A DNA stretch of 64,000 nt from Pleurostoma richardsiae (taxonomy: Eukaryota > Ascomycota > Sordariomycetes > Calosphaeriales > Pleurostomataceae). The notes under the pieces are model-generated. The model was not told the origin of the DNA and searched no databases. It saw only the letters and a list, made by a program, of their open reading frames with translations. The DNA is taken from contig JANBVO010000038.1 of assembly GCA_030052745.1 (NCBI GenBank), forward strand, positions 1 to 64,000, in the 5' to 3' direction. The position numbers were made by a program, and so were the translations under genes. Below are positions 22,901-32,868 of the stretch, piece after piece; positions within the stretch are counted from its first letter, which is position 1; every line of letters starts with the position of its first letter.

Positions 22901-25430
22901 CAGATCGTGGACGTGCGCATTCTGGGTGGCCATGATGCGAAGAATCACCGCTTCTTGCCGATATCACACAGGTCAACTCACACACTGCTTGAGCTGTCGG
23001 CAAAGCCTAGTGACCTGAGAGCGGATGTCCTCCCTGAACCTCTGTCACTGGAAGCAGTCAAGGTCGGTTCGACTTATGTAGGTTTTGTCAACAACGTCAA
23101 GTCGAATTGCCTTTGGGTCAATCTGTCGCCTACGGTTCGTGGACGAATCAATGCCATGGAGGCGTCGGATGACCTGTCGTTGCTTGGTAACTTGGCAGCA
23201 AGCTTCCCCGTTGGCTCAGCTCTGCGCCTCCGTGTACTTGCTGTGGATGCTTCGCAGGGCCACCTCGATCTATCAGCCAGGTCCTCCAGCTCTTCGCACC
23301 AGCTGACGTGGGACGATATTAAGGAGGGTCTCGTCCTTCCAGGGAAGGTTACGAAGGTCAATGACAGGCAGGTCATGATCAAGCTTGGCGATACAGTAGC
23401 TGGGCCGGTCCACTTGGTTGACATCAGCGACGATTTTGACACAGCCAGCACTAAGAAATACTCTAAGAACGATATTGTCCGCGTGTCAGTTGTCGCAGTT
23501 GACAAGAGCAACAAGAAGGTCCGGTTGTCGACTCGCCCATCGCGAGTTCTGAACTCCGCCTTGCCTGTCAAAGATCGCGAAATCACAGCGGTGTCTTCAG
23601 TCAAGGCTGGCGACATCGTTAGAGGCTTCGTCAAGAACGTCGCAGACTCAGGTCTCTTCATCAACCTCGGCGGTGACGTTACTGGCTATGTCAAGATCTC
23701 GGATCTCTCTGACACCTACCTCAAAGACTGGAAGAGCCATTTCCAAATTGACCAACTTGTCAAGGGACGAGTTACACAGGTGGACCCTACAGTTAATCAC
23801 ATCCAGATGAGTCTCAGACCCTCCGTGGTCGACAAGGAGTACGTCCCTCTTCTGACCATTGCCGACTTCAAAGAAGGGCAGGTTGTTACCGGAAAGATCC
23901 GGTCGGTCATGGAGTTCGGTGCTTTCATCGTCATTGACAAGTCTGCGAACGTCAGTGGTCTTTGCCATCGCAGCGAGATGGCTGACAAGCCGGTGTCTGA
24001 TGCACGCAAGCTCTACGATGAGGGCGACGTTGTCAAGGCCCGCATCTTGAAGATCGAGAAGGATAAGAAAAAGATCAGCTTCGGTCTGAAGGCATCCTAC
24101 TTTGATGACAACGACGACGAAATGGATGTCGATGATGAGGATGCTGGGGCCGCTCTTCTCTCTGATTCGGACGACGAGAGCATCGGCGATGAAGATGTGG
24201 AGGATGCTGATGATGACATTGTCATTACCGGCACAGACAACTTCCAGGACGATGAGTCGGACGAAGATGACGATGAGGACGTGGCTATGGCCAATCAGCC
24301 TACTGCAGCTTCCGGTGGGCTCGAGGCAGGCGGCTTTGATTGGTCTGCGGGTGCTCTAGATGACGGCGATAACCTCTCTCAGAATGGAGATGCCGTGGTC
24401 GACTCAGCAGAGAAGAGGAAGAAAAAGAAGAGGAAGCCCGAGATCCAAGTTGACCGGACCGGTGAGCTGGACGCCCACGGACCGCAGACTGCCAGCGACT
24501 ATGAGAGGCTCTTGCTTGGAGAGCCCGACTCTTCAGCCCTCTGGATCGCCTACATGGCCTTCCAGATGCAGGTCAGTGAGCTGTCCAAGGCCAGGGAGAC
24601 TGCTGAGCGCGCCATAAAGACCATCAACATCCGCGAGGAGACAGAGAAGCTCAACATGTGGATCGCGTATCTCAACCTAGAGAACGCGTACGGCACGGAT
24701 GAGACTACTGAGGAGGTGTTCAAGCGCGCTTGCCAGTACAACGACGAGCAGGAGGTGTACGAGCGGCTCACCAGCATCTACATCCAGAGCGGCAAGCATC
24801 AGGTACGGTTTACTCGCACAATAAGTCGTCAATCGGCATTGCACATGCTAACCAAACTCACAGAAAGCCGATGAGCTCTTCCAAGCCCTGGTCAAGAAGT
24901 TCGGCGCCAAATCCCCCCAGGTCTGGACCAACTACGCGCACTTCCTGCACAACACGCTCGCGGCGCCCGAGCGCGCGCGCGCCCTCCTGCCCCGCGCAAT
25001 GCAGATGCTCGACCAGCACACGCACGTGCCGCTGACGACCAAGTTCGCAGCGCTCGAGTTCCGCTCGCCCAACGGCAGCCCGGAGCGGGGGCGCACGCTC
25101 TTCGAGGGCCTGCTCGACACGTTTCCCAAGAAGTTCGACCTGTGGAACCAGCTCCTGGACCTGGAGATCGCGGTGCACAAGGCGGCGAGGAAGGAGGCCG
25201 GTGGCGCGGCGGACCCGGCGGCCGTGCGCGACGTGTTCGAGCGGGGCACCAAGGTCAAGGGGCTCAAGCCCCGCCGGGCCAAGGCGTGGTTCCAGCGGTG
25301 GGCCAAGTGGGAGGAGGAGAATGGTGACGCGAAGACCAGGGAGAGGGTCTCTATCAGGGCGCGGGAGTGGGCCAGCCAGGCGGAGGCGAGGAAGAAGGCT
25401 GCGGAGGCGGGCGAGGACGATGAGGAGTGA
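19937..25430 (+). CDS. rrp5: rRNA biogenesis protein RRP5
   Basis: Two exons (19937-24802, 24864-25430) with a 61-nt intron (GTACGG...GCTAAC...CACAG) give 1,810 residues; yeast Rrp5 has 1,729. After a basic, disordered N-terminus (MSSLKRKDGPG), about residues 155-1380 carry around a dozen S1 RNA-binding repeats, recognisable by recurring patterns such as GSLVLGQVSEIND, GFVHISRVKDGKI, GFLPISEMSEAYI and GYVKISDLSDTYL. An acidic Asp/Glu stretch follows at about 1390-1470. The last 300 residues are HAT/TPR helical repeats, starting SDYERLLLGEPDSSALWIAY and continued over the splice. Rrp5 acts in the nucleolus and is needed for cleavages leading to both 18S and 5.8S rRNA. The first in-frame ATG is at 19937; the frame extends further 5' without another ATG. 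Confidence 0.96.
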
Positions 25431-27689
25431 GTGGACAGATGGGGCGGGGGAGTACACCGATACCCGGTCACGAAGAGATGCCTGTGTCTGTGTGTTCGTG
25501 TCATGATGAGGTAGCTGTTCGATTGCTTCGGCGCATGTAAAATTGGAAAGGCAAGGAATGGAAAAGCAACAGTCGATCAAATCTCGCTTGCCTACCTATG
25601 ATACTCAAGGGCCCGGGTCTCCTCGCCGGAACTTACTCTCCTCTCCACTCTGTCAAGGCTATCGGCCATGCCGAAGCCGGTAAAGGTTGAGGTGCGGTCC
25701 ATCCATCTGATTTTAGAAAAGAAGATCCGAGTCTGAAGACGGATGCTCGGGTTCACCACTGAAGGTCCATATGGCTGGACAAGGTGAAGACTTCCAGACG
25801 GACTTGGGGAACGAAGCGAGTCCGCCTCCCCAGAAAGAGGCGTACCATGAAATTTATGGTCTGGGGATGGGTAAATACATCGTGACACCGACCCAGCAGA
25901 CGGAGCGACGGCGAGTCTTCATGCCACATCGCCGGCATGCAACGACGCGATAGGGATACGAAGCGCACAGACTCTGGGGTCGCACGGAAGTTGCGGGGAA
26001 GAGGCTACAAGCAGTCAGTCGATCGGCTTGGGAGTCTGGGGTTCTTCTCACCCATTCTCTCAATTCTACGGATCCGCGATGTCGACAACACACGTGGGTG
26101 CGTATCTGTATCTGAAGAGCGGCACGTTGCTCAGCAGATCCGTCACTGGGGTCTGGACATCCAGAAGGCTTCTCGACTAGCCGTCCCTCTCCTGGCTCCT
26201 GTTTGGTTCGCTTTCTCCCGATGTCAATGCCAGGAGGTCTGTGTGCTTGCAGCTGTGCAGTCTCGTGTCGGCAATGCCTTCTGCCTTGTCGCAGGACGTT
26301 GCTTGTCTTCCGGACAACAAGAGAGGAGAGACTCTCGTAATAGCATTATGCATAAGCTCAGTTGTGGATGGTTGGGTCGTCCAACCACGTCAAAAGGAGC
26401 AACAAGCCAGCATTGTAGCCGCGTCCCCTTTGGGGCGCCTCAAACAGGGTGTCTGCCACCTCCATTGGCCATCCCACCTATCATGGCCACCCTTCAGTGC
26501 ACCTGGAGTCGGCTTCCGGCTTGGCATCATAGGCTTCTGAGGTCGACAAGACTTTGAGGTTGCCTTTCGCCCCGCCTCGCTCTTCTCTGTTGTAGGTCAT
26601 TTGGTTTTCTGGCGACGAACCGTGTGCAGGCAATACACGGCAAGCAAGCCGCTGCCATGGATGCTGTGGTGTCTGTCATCTGAACTTCTCCAGATCGACG
26701 AGGCAACTCCTCGCATTCGCATGATGAGCTGCGACGAGCATCAATGGCTGAAGTGCAGTCTGATTCTCACCACACCTCCCGTTGACACGAGATCATTCTT
26801 CTTTGCCCATTCCATGGGCTTCAACGGTACAGCGAACGTGTCGTCCCATCAAATCCTTGATCATTGATGCGCCTGATGCTCGTGGCTGTCCCAAGGATCT
26901 TGTCGACCTAGACGGTGTTGAACGCTCATAGAGACTTCTTATCTCTCCTCTGGCAGCCTCTCGCCATGACACAAACCATCGATTTAACCGGGCCGCTTCC
27001 CTTTGGGTGGCGAGACTCTTCCCGAGGGCAGTCAAGCAGTGCAGAGGGTCGTTCCAGCCCCCTACGAGACGTAGAGATTTGAAAGCGTAGAGTACGGCCA
27101 AACTATACTCTACCTCCAACAGCTGCGTGGCGACTGAAGGTCTTTTCTTCTCCAATTATGCATGCCTGGTGAACATCCAACGGTAACGACGAGCCAAAGT
27201 AGTCTCCTCTTGGGACTGCCGGCCCCGAGCACTCCCGTTCGAGGATCAACCACAGCGTCTCTCGCTGCACTGCTCCTTCACAGAAGATCGACTGAAGAGC
27301 ATCATGACACACGAGGCAGATTTATCCGTGCCGGAGGAGGTCTGTATGCAGAGCTTCGTCCAGACTGAGACACCGGTCACCTACGATGGTCCATTCTCCA
27401 CTCGTCCTCGGCTCAGATGGCAAGTATTTCTCGAGACAGCGATGAGGTGGGACGGGATCGAGTGTCTCCCGTTCTCCATGCTGTCCTCCCGTCTGGAAGA
27501 GAGTCAGAGGCGTTCTATATCTTGAAGATGTTATTCCCTTCCCTTGTGTCTCCTCGAGCCTTCCTTCCTGCTCCTCTTTTCTGCTTTTCCCGGATCCAGC
27601 TCAGTTACGGCTTTGCCATTGCTCTGCTTAGAGCTTTCCATCGCTCAATGACTTTCCTGGACGACACTGTCCGTGTCTGGTGAACGCGA
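25431..27689. other. Gene-free region between RRP5 and the rhodopsin-fold gene
   Basis: About 2.26 kb between two plus-strand genes. The longest frame (25937-26557) has no domain and biased Arg/Ser/Cys content, so it is not called. It probably holds the RRP5 3' end and the promoter of the membrane protein. No repeat or RNA gene was recognised. Confidence 0.55.
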
Positions 27690-29602
27690 ATGGATGACGA
27701 CTCGTCATCGTGCCCGGTCATAGCACCGGTAGCTAGTGTCCTCGACATACCGGCAGAGCCCACTTCAGGCCTCCAGACCTTCGCTATCTTCATCACACTC
27801 TTCTTCCCAGCTTTGGCACTGGTAATTGTGGTCATCCGCAATGCCGGAAGATTCGCCTCACATACATTCGGATGGGGTAAGTGAAGACGTGATTCACCGG
27901 TGATGGGACGTGAGGACATGACGCTGACCGGAGAATGCAGACGACGGCTTAATAAGTATAGCAATGGTATGGAGGAGCTGCTTTCCACCATCTATCACCT
28001 TACTGACTCACGAAATAGCTCCTGTCAGTTGCAGAGACAATCGTCAGCTACTTTTGTAAGCCATTGACATCGACCTAGGGGCTCATGTTCAGTCCAGTCG
28101 CATAGACCTACTAACAGGCTCACCAAGTCATAAAAACCAACTTCATCGGCATCCACCTTGCCGATGTGCCTCCCCACGACCCAACAGACGGCATGATCTG
28201 GAACTACGCCGTAGAAATCCTCTACAACCCAATCCTCGCCCTGGTCAAGTCCTCCGTGCTTCTGTTCCTGCTGCGGCTCTTCGGGCAGAAGGACGGCGTA
28301 CGGCGCTTCATTGTCATACTCAACACCCTCAACATCGTGCAGATGGTGGCCTTCTTCTTCGTCATCGTCTTCCAATGCCGCCCCATCGCCTTCAACTGGG
28401 ATAAGACCATCGAGGGCGGCCGCTGCGTCGACACCCGCGTTGTCTTCACCACCACCGCCACTCTCAACATTATCACCGACTTTCTCGTCCTGGGCCTGCC
28501 GCTGTACATCTTCGTCGACCTCAACATCCCCAAGAGGACGAAGCTCGCGCTGCTCTTCGTCTTTCTGCTCGGTTTCCTGTACGTTCTCCCCTGATGTCTT
28601 CCATAACTTCCCCTGAGCCATTCTCTCTTCCTTTAGTGGTCCTGTAGCATCACTGAGACGCAGAACAGTGTCACAATCACCAGTATAGTCCGGATGGTCA
28701 TCTTCGTCCAGGGCCTCTTCCGCCTCGTCCGCGACCCGGACCCCACCTTCAACATCGGCTTCGTCACCTCGGGTATCGAGACCAACCTCGCGCTCATCAC
28801 AGCCTCCGCCCCAGCTCTCCGCCCCATCTTCCGCTCCCGCCGCCGAGGCGGCTGGTTCCCCGTCAGCTTCTACCCCAAGTCCCAGCAGCAGCCACCGCCG
28901 CCTGCCGACCCGGAGATGGGTACCACCATCACCTCCGCGGCAACTAGGCCCGGCACCTCGTCGTCCTCCGGTCGCGGCGGTGGCAGCAGCAGTGGCAACG
29001 GCAAGTTCGGCAGCGGCACGCGCGGAGGGCGGCGCCCCGCCGGGGCCGGGCGCGGCAGGGCCGGGAGCAGCAGGCGCAAGCCGGTCAACCTGCGGGACAT
29101 CCGCATCCGGCCCATCGTCGCCGGCTGCGGCGGGTCCTCCTCCGGCGGTCCGGGCGGGAACGAGGCGTTGCTGCTGCGCAGCCAGAGCCCGCGGGGCAGC
29201 GAGGAGGAAACGATGACGGCCAACGGCATCATGCGCGTCAGTGACGTCCAGAGGGAGATCGACGGCATAGTCAAGGACATGGCGGTCGGACCGGGCAGCT
29301 ACGGCAGCGGCCGCGGCGCGGCGGCGCCGCAGCAGCCGAGGCCGCCAACACGACGAGGGGAGGACAAGGAGATGAATGGAGACAGTGCGAAGGATGAAGA
29401 TCCCGGGCGGATGAGGTATCCGCCGGAGAGATACTATTCTGAGAGTGTATACCCAGACGACAACTATCACGATCGCGGGGGCCGGGACTACAATGAAGAG
29501 CGGATGAGCAAGTACGGTGACAAGCGCTTTGGAGTGGTCACGCCCAAGATGTCGACGCCGAGGACACCGAAGGGGTGGGGAGAAGCAGGCAGGCCGTTCT
29601 GA
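27690..29602 (+). CDS. Seven-helix integral membrane protein, fungal rhodopsin-fold (SAT4/PTH11-like) family
   Basis: Five exons (27690-27876, 27941-27966, 28019-28055, 28128-28578, 28669-29602) sum to 1,635 nt, 544 residues; exons 2 and 3 are only 26 and 37 nt. The first 320 residues form seven hydrophobic helices, among them TFAIFITLFFPALALVIVV, IWNYAVEILYNPILALVKSS and ALLFVFLLGFLVTITSIVRM. The charged loop after helix 3 (LFGQKDGVRR) and the tryptophan/asparagine pattern match the fungal rhodopsin-domain family, some members of which (PTH11) sense surfaces or host cues. The tail, about 220 residues, is Gly/Ser/Pro/Arg-rich and probably cytosolic. No N-terminal CFEM cysteine motif is present, so it is not a classical Pth11. 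The exon 5 acceptor AACAG was preferred over an earlier TAG because it keeps helix 6 uninterrupted. Ligand unknown. Confidence 0.85.
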
Positions 29603-29747
29603 ACCTTTGCGAAGTGACACTCCCCCTTTAAATAGTTGCACAAGCTGGGATAGCAACCATGAACAACTCTGAGTATGTAAACGCCAGCCCATCGTCTCCA
29701 GTCAATATGGAAAAAAAGTTGTGTGAGCATTTCGTCAATGACACCGC

Positions 29748-31196
29748 CTACGCCAGCGTCCTATTCACCATACCGATTAACGCGCCGTCGATGTAGCTAG
29801 GGCTCCTCCAGGTGCTCCAGTCGTGGGTCAGCAGACCCCAGGTCTCATCAGAGTCTTGTACACCGTGACGAATATAGTAGCTGCCAGCGAGCACCCAGAT
29901 AAACCAGCCGGCCTTCTGCGCCGGTAGGTAACTAGCAAGGCACGTCGGGTACACGGCGTGCCAACTAGTATTATCCATGGCCAAGCCAAACTCTGTCAGC
30001 ATGACGGGGAACATGTTCGCCGCAGCGGGCGTCAGTGCCTGGAATCCGTCGTTATAAAGATCTTTCTGTAGGCTAGTACAGTTCGTTGATGTAGTCTGGT
30101 AGTTGTGTAAGTCGAGGACTAGCTTATCTGCGTAGCCGGGGAAGTCGGTCCTTGAGAAGGTACTGTTCCCTGGGGTTAATGCCGTGCCTTGGACTACCGG
30201 CGTTAGGTATGTATCGAATCCAAGTCCAGATAAGAAGATCAGGACGTCTGGGTTTGCTCCGTTAATGGCGTCGGTGCCCTGCTTGATGTATTTATACCAG
30301 TATTCCCAGTTGTAGGTCTCTGCGTCTAACGTTGCATTGTTCTGCGGTTCTCGCGGCTCGTTACGGAGCGACATAGACATAAGGTTCGGCCAGGCCTTGC
30401 CCTTCAGGAAATAAATCAGTTAGGGACAGCAGTGACAGTAGCGGTAGCGGCGGACAGACACGGCACTGTAGGGACTCACTGCAGCAGGCACGGGAAAGAG
30501 TCAGAGGGCAAAAGACAACAGTACTCACATGGTCAGCCATATAGGCAAGTCCACGCGTCCAGTTGGCCACGGAGAAGTAGGTATCTCCCCACCATGAGTT
30601 GCCGTCCTCGGTATCGCAACACCACATGCCCTGAGAAACACGGTTATCCAGGTGGACGTGGAAACGTACTTGTACTGCTTCAAGGCACTCAACCTTACCT
30701 TAGAGATATGGTTATCTAGGTGGACGTAGATATGCTGCTTGGCGCACTCGGCCACTACCGCATCGAAGACCTGTAGTCGCGTAATATTTGGGTTGAAGCC
30801 AGGGTTCTTGTCCAGCACCTGGTTAAACACCTTGGTCCCGTTCTCCGCCCCTAACCCCTCGAGGAAGGCTGTCTTGATGGGAATATCTTCGCCGCCGTTC
30901 TCATAGATCTGGTCGATCATCTCGATAGCGTACGTCAATCGGATAGCATTCATGCCAATCGACTTGAGCTTCGAGACGATGCTCTCTACTGACTGGAACT
31001 GTAGACCCTCGGGGATCATAACGTCTGCCGCGCCGGGCCAGTTGGCACCGGCATAGGTGACATTCTTGCCACTGGCATCGAGCACATAGCGGCCAGAGGT
31101 GGTAAATGGACCATTCGGCCAGTTCGCACGATGGGCAGCGGCGCAGATACCAGCGCCCAAGGCCAGCAAAGAGGCCAGAAGTTTGACCATCTTCAT
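29748..31196 (-). CDS. Secreted glycoside hydrolase family 5 enzyme
   Basis: Three exons (31196-30699, 30630-30529, 30401-29748) with introns of 68 and 127 nt give 417 residues. A signal peptide is clear (MKMVKLLASLLALGAGICAA). The (beta/alpha)8 barrel has the GH5 landmarks: SIGMNAIRLTYA, YVHLDNHISK joined to GMWCC, the acid/base motif SLRNEPREP with Glu about 215, LVLDLHNYQ, and the nucleophile motif MLTEFGL with Glu about 337, then AGWFIWVLAGSYYIR. Both catalytic glutamates are present, so the enzyme looks intact. The substrate (a beta-glucan or related plant or fungal polymer) cannot be told from sequence. Several Asn-X-Ser/Thr sites fit secretion. The first intron is a diverged tandem copy of the preceding exon end. 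A divergent second glycosidase gene lies 1.67 kb away. The ATG at 31190 is an alternative start with the same signal peptide. Confidence 0.9.
30630..30752 (-). repeat. Tandem duplication that contains the first GH5 intron
   Basis: Copy A (30752-30698) is the end of exon 1; copy B (30693-30630) makes up nearly all of the 68-nt intron. Over the last 37 aligned bases 29 are identical, including ACGTCCACCT and GATAACC. The donor cuts copy A after AAG and the acceptor cuts copy B after CAG at the homologous position, so the offset between copies equals the intron length. Confidence 0.85.
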
Positions 31197-32868
31197 CAGT
31201 GTCAGCAAAAACTGAAACGCGTCGATAACTATAGCGTCGAAGGCACCAACCTCTATCCCGTAAGGATGAACATCTACTTTATAGCTTTCCTCCTTCCACC
31301 TGAACTGAAGTGGTCACTTTCCTCTATGGCAGCTCCGGTCCATGACCTTGCCGCCGGGAAGGCTGGCGACAATCCATCGTACCGACCGCCAATACAGAAC
31401 GTCTCGGCCAGCAATTTTCCCTTCAATCAGCGAATAGGAGTCTCCCTAGACTTTGCAGAGATTTCCCGGTCGCTCTGGTCTCTGACCAGTCTTGGGTCCT
31501 CCGTTATCGTGGAGTGAGGGCGGCTCCGTCGTCCCCGCTGGGAATTCTTCCTATCTCCAGGGCCAATTCTTGCGGTAAGAGAAGCAGTGGCCCTTGTTCA
31601 TGATACTCATGTTGGGAAGGCGGCCTGTCAAAAGAGAGAAGCTATCAAGCCGAGATAGTGTACGGAGCAGTCCGCAGGAGGATCGTCATTCGATAAGCCG
31701 AGGGGGGCCGCTCCGTGACCCCTGCAGTAGCATGCTGAGCTGTTGCCTGAAAGTTCGCATTCTGGCCTCGCTTTTATTGCTGTCAATTCTCGCTCAGCTC
31801 AGCGCGTCATGACCAGAATGAATTTTGGAAACTACGTACGAGAATGCGTTATAAAAAAAAGCCACATAAGATCGGCGCCACGAGCCCCAGAGACATGCTC
31901 GCCTTGAAGCTCTTCGGGGCCGTGGGTAAAGGGAGCCGGAGCTGTGACAGATCATCAGCGAGGTAAGTAGCCGCCGCCGCCGGTGCCCGAGCGCGACGGG
32001 GTCCACACAAAGATAAAAGATTGCTGCTCCTATATCCGTGCTCTTCCGGAGTGATCCCTGTAACCTATTCGTACTTCATTTCTTATTCGTGGAAACCGTG
32101 AAACCCGACGCCCTCGTGTTCGTCTGGGTCCGCAAGGAGGAGCCGTTGCAGATCCTCCGGGACAAAGTCGACAACTGTGGGCGAGTCGGGCATATAGTCT
32201 TGCTGTGTTGTATGAGCTTCATGACATAGCCCCTGGATCGCCTCAGATATGCCAGCCAGCGGCCGAAAGGAGGTGTGATGACGGCGTTGTGCAGAGGCAG
32301 ATCGTATGGAATATGCACCCAGGAGATCAACTCAGAAAAGTCACTCCTCTACGTATCTTAGACCCTCTAACACATGGTTGCGTCTTGGTTGTGAAGCCTG
32401 TTACCTTGTCCTCAAATTGTTTCTGCAGTAAACGAGGACGCGACTGTACAGTGGACCGTGAGTGCCCTCAAACGCTGGATACACCCTCTCGACAGTTCGG
32501 AAGATTAAGGGATAGCCGGCAGGCGCTTGGGATTCGTGGACACCATATCTTCCGACTTGCTGGCCTGTCATGGCGAGTAACAAGATAGTGACCGCCTTGC
32601 AAGGGACACATCATCCTGTGGAGATGGCATCACAGTGCCTGCATCTGATAGTCTCCGGTGAGTATACAAAGCCATCACAGCCACTCTCGGCGATTACTTC
32701 TATTCTGCAAGACTACTGGCATCAAACCATCACATTCGTTTGCCGGGTCAAATCTCAAGTCGATCTTCTCGTTTCCTTTTTAGACCTTTCATTCGTTGGG
32801 TCACATCCCTCTCCTTTGTTTCACTTCCAAGGCACCTCTTTATTATCTCGTCGTTGAACATCGACAAC
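31197..32868. promoter_or_regulatory. Divergent promoter region of two glycosidase genes
   Basis: 1.67 kb between divergent start codons. A TATAAAG box on the minus strand at 31277-31283 sits about 80 bp upstream of the GH5 start. Short frames occur but none carries a domain. CreA-like words are present at about the rate expected by chance and are not listed. Confidence 0.55.
31277..31283 (-). promoter_or_regulatory. TATA-like box of the GH5 gene
   Basis: TATAAAG on the minus strand, about 80 nt upstream of the ATG at 31196, a usual spacing for a highly expressed secreted fungal enzyme with a short leader. Confidence 0.5.

Noticed and set aside
25937-26557. 206-codon open frame between RRP5 and the rhodopsin-fold gene
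   Set aside because: Mixed, low-conservation-looking sequence with many Cys and Arg; no domain. Best treated as untranslated sequence.
28631-28668. Earlier acceptor (TAG at about 28647) for the last rhodopsin-fold exon
   Set aside because: It also keeps the frame but inserts polar ITETQNS into the sixth membrane helix; the AACAG acceptor gives a continuous helix.
31501-31545. Pair of CreA-like sites (GTGGAG, CCCCGC) between the glycosidases
   Set aside because: The degenerate SYGGRG word is expected several times per 1.7 kb, so two matches carry little weight.
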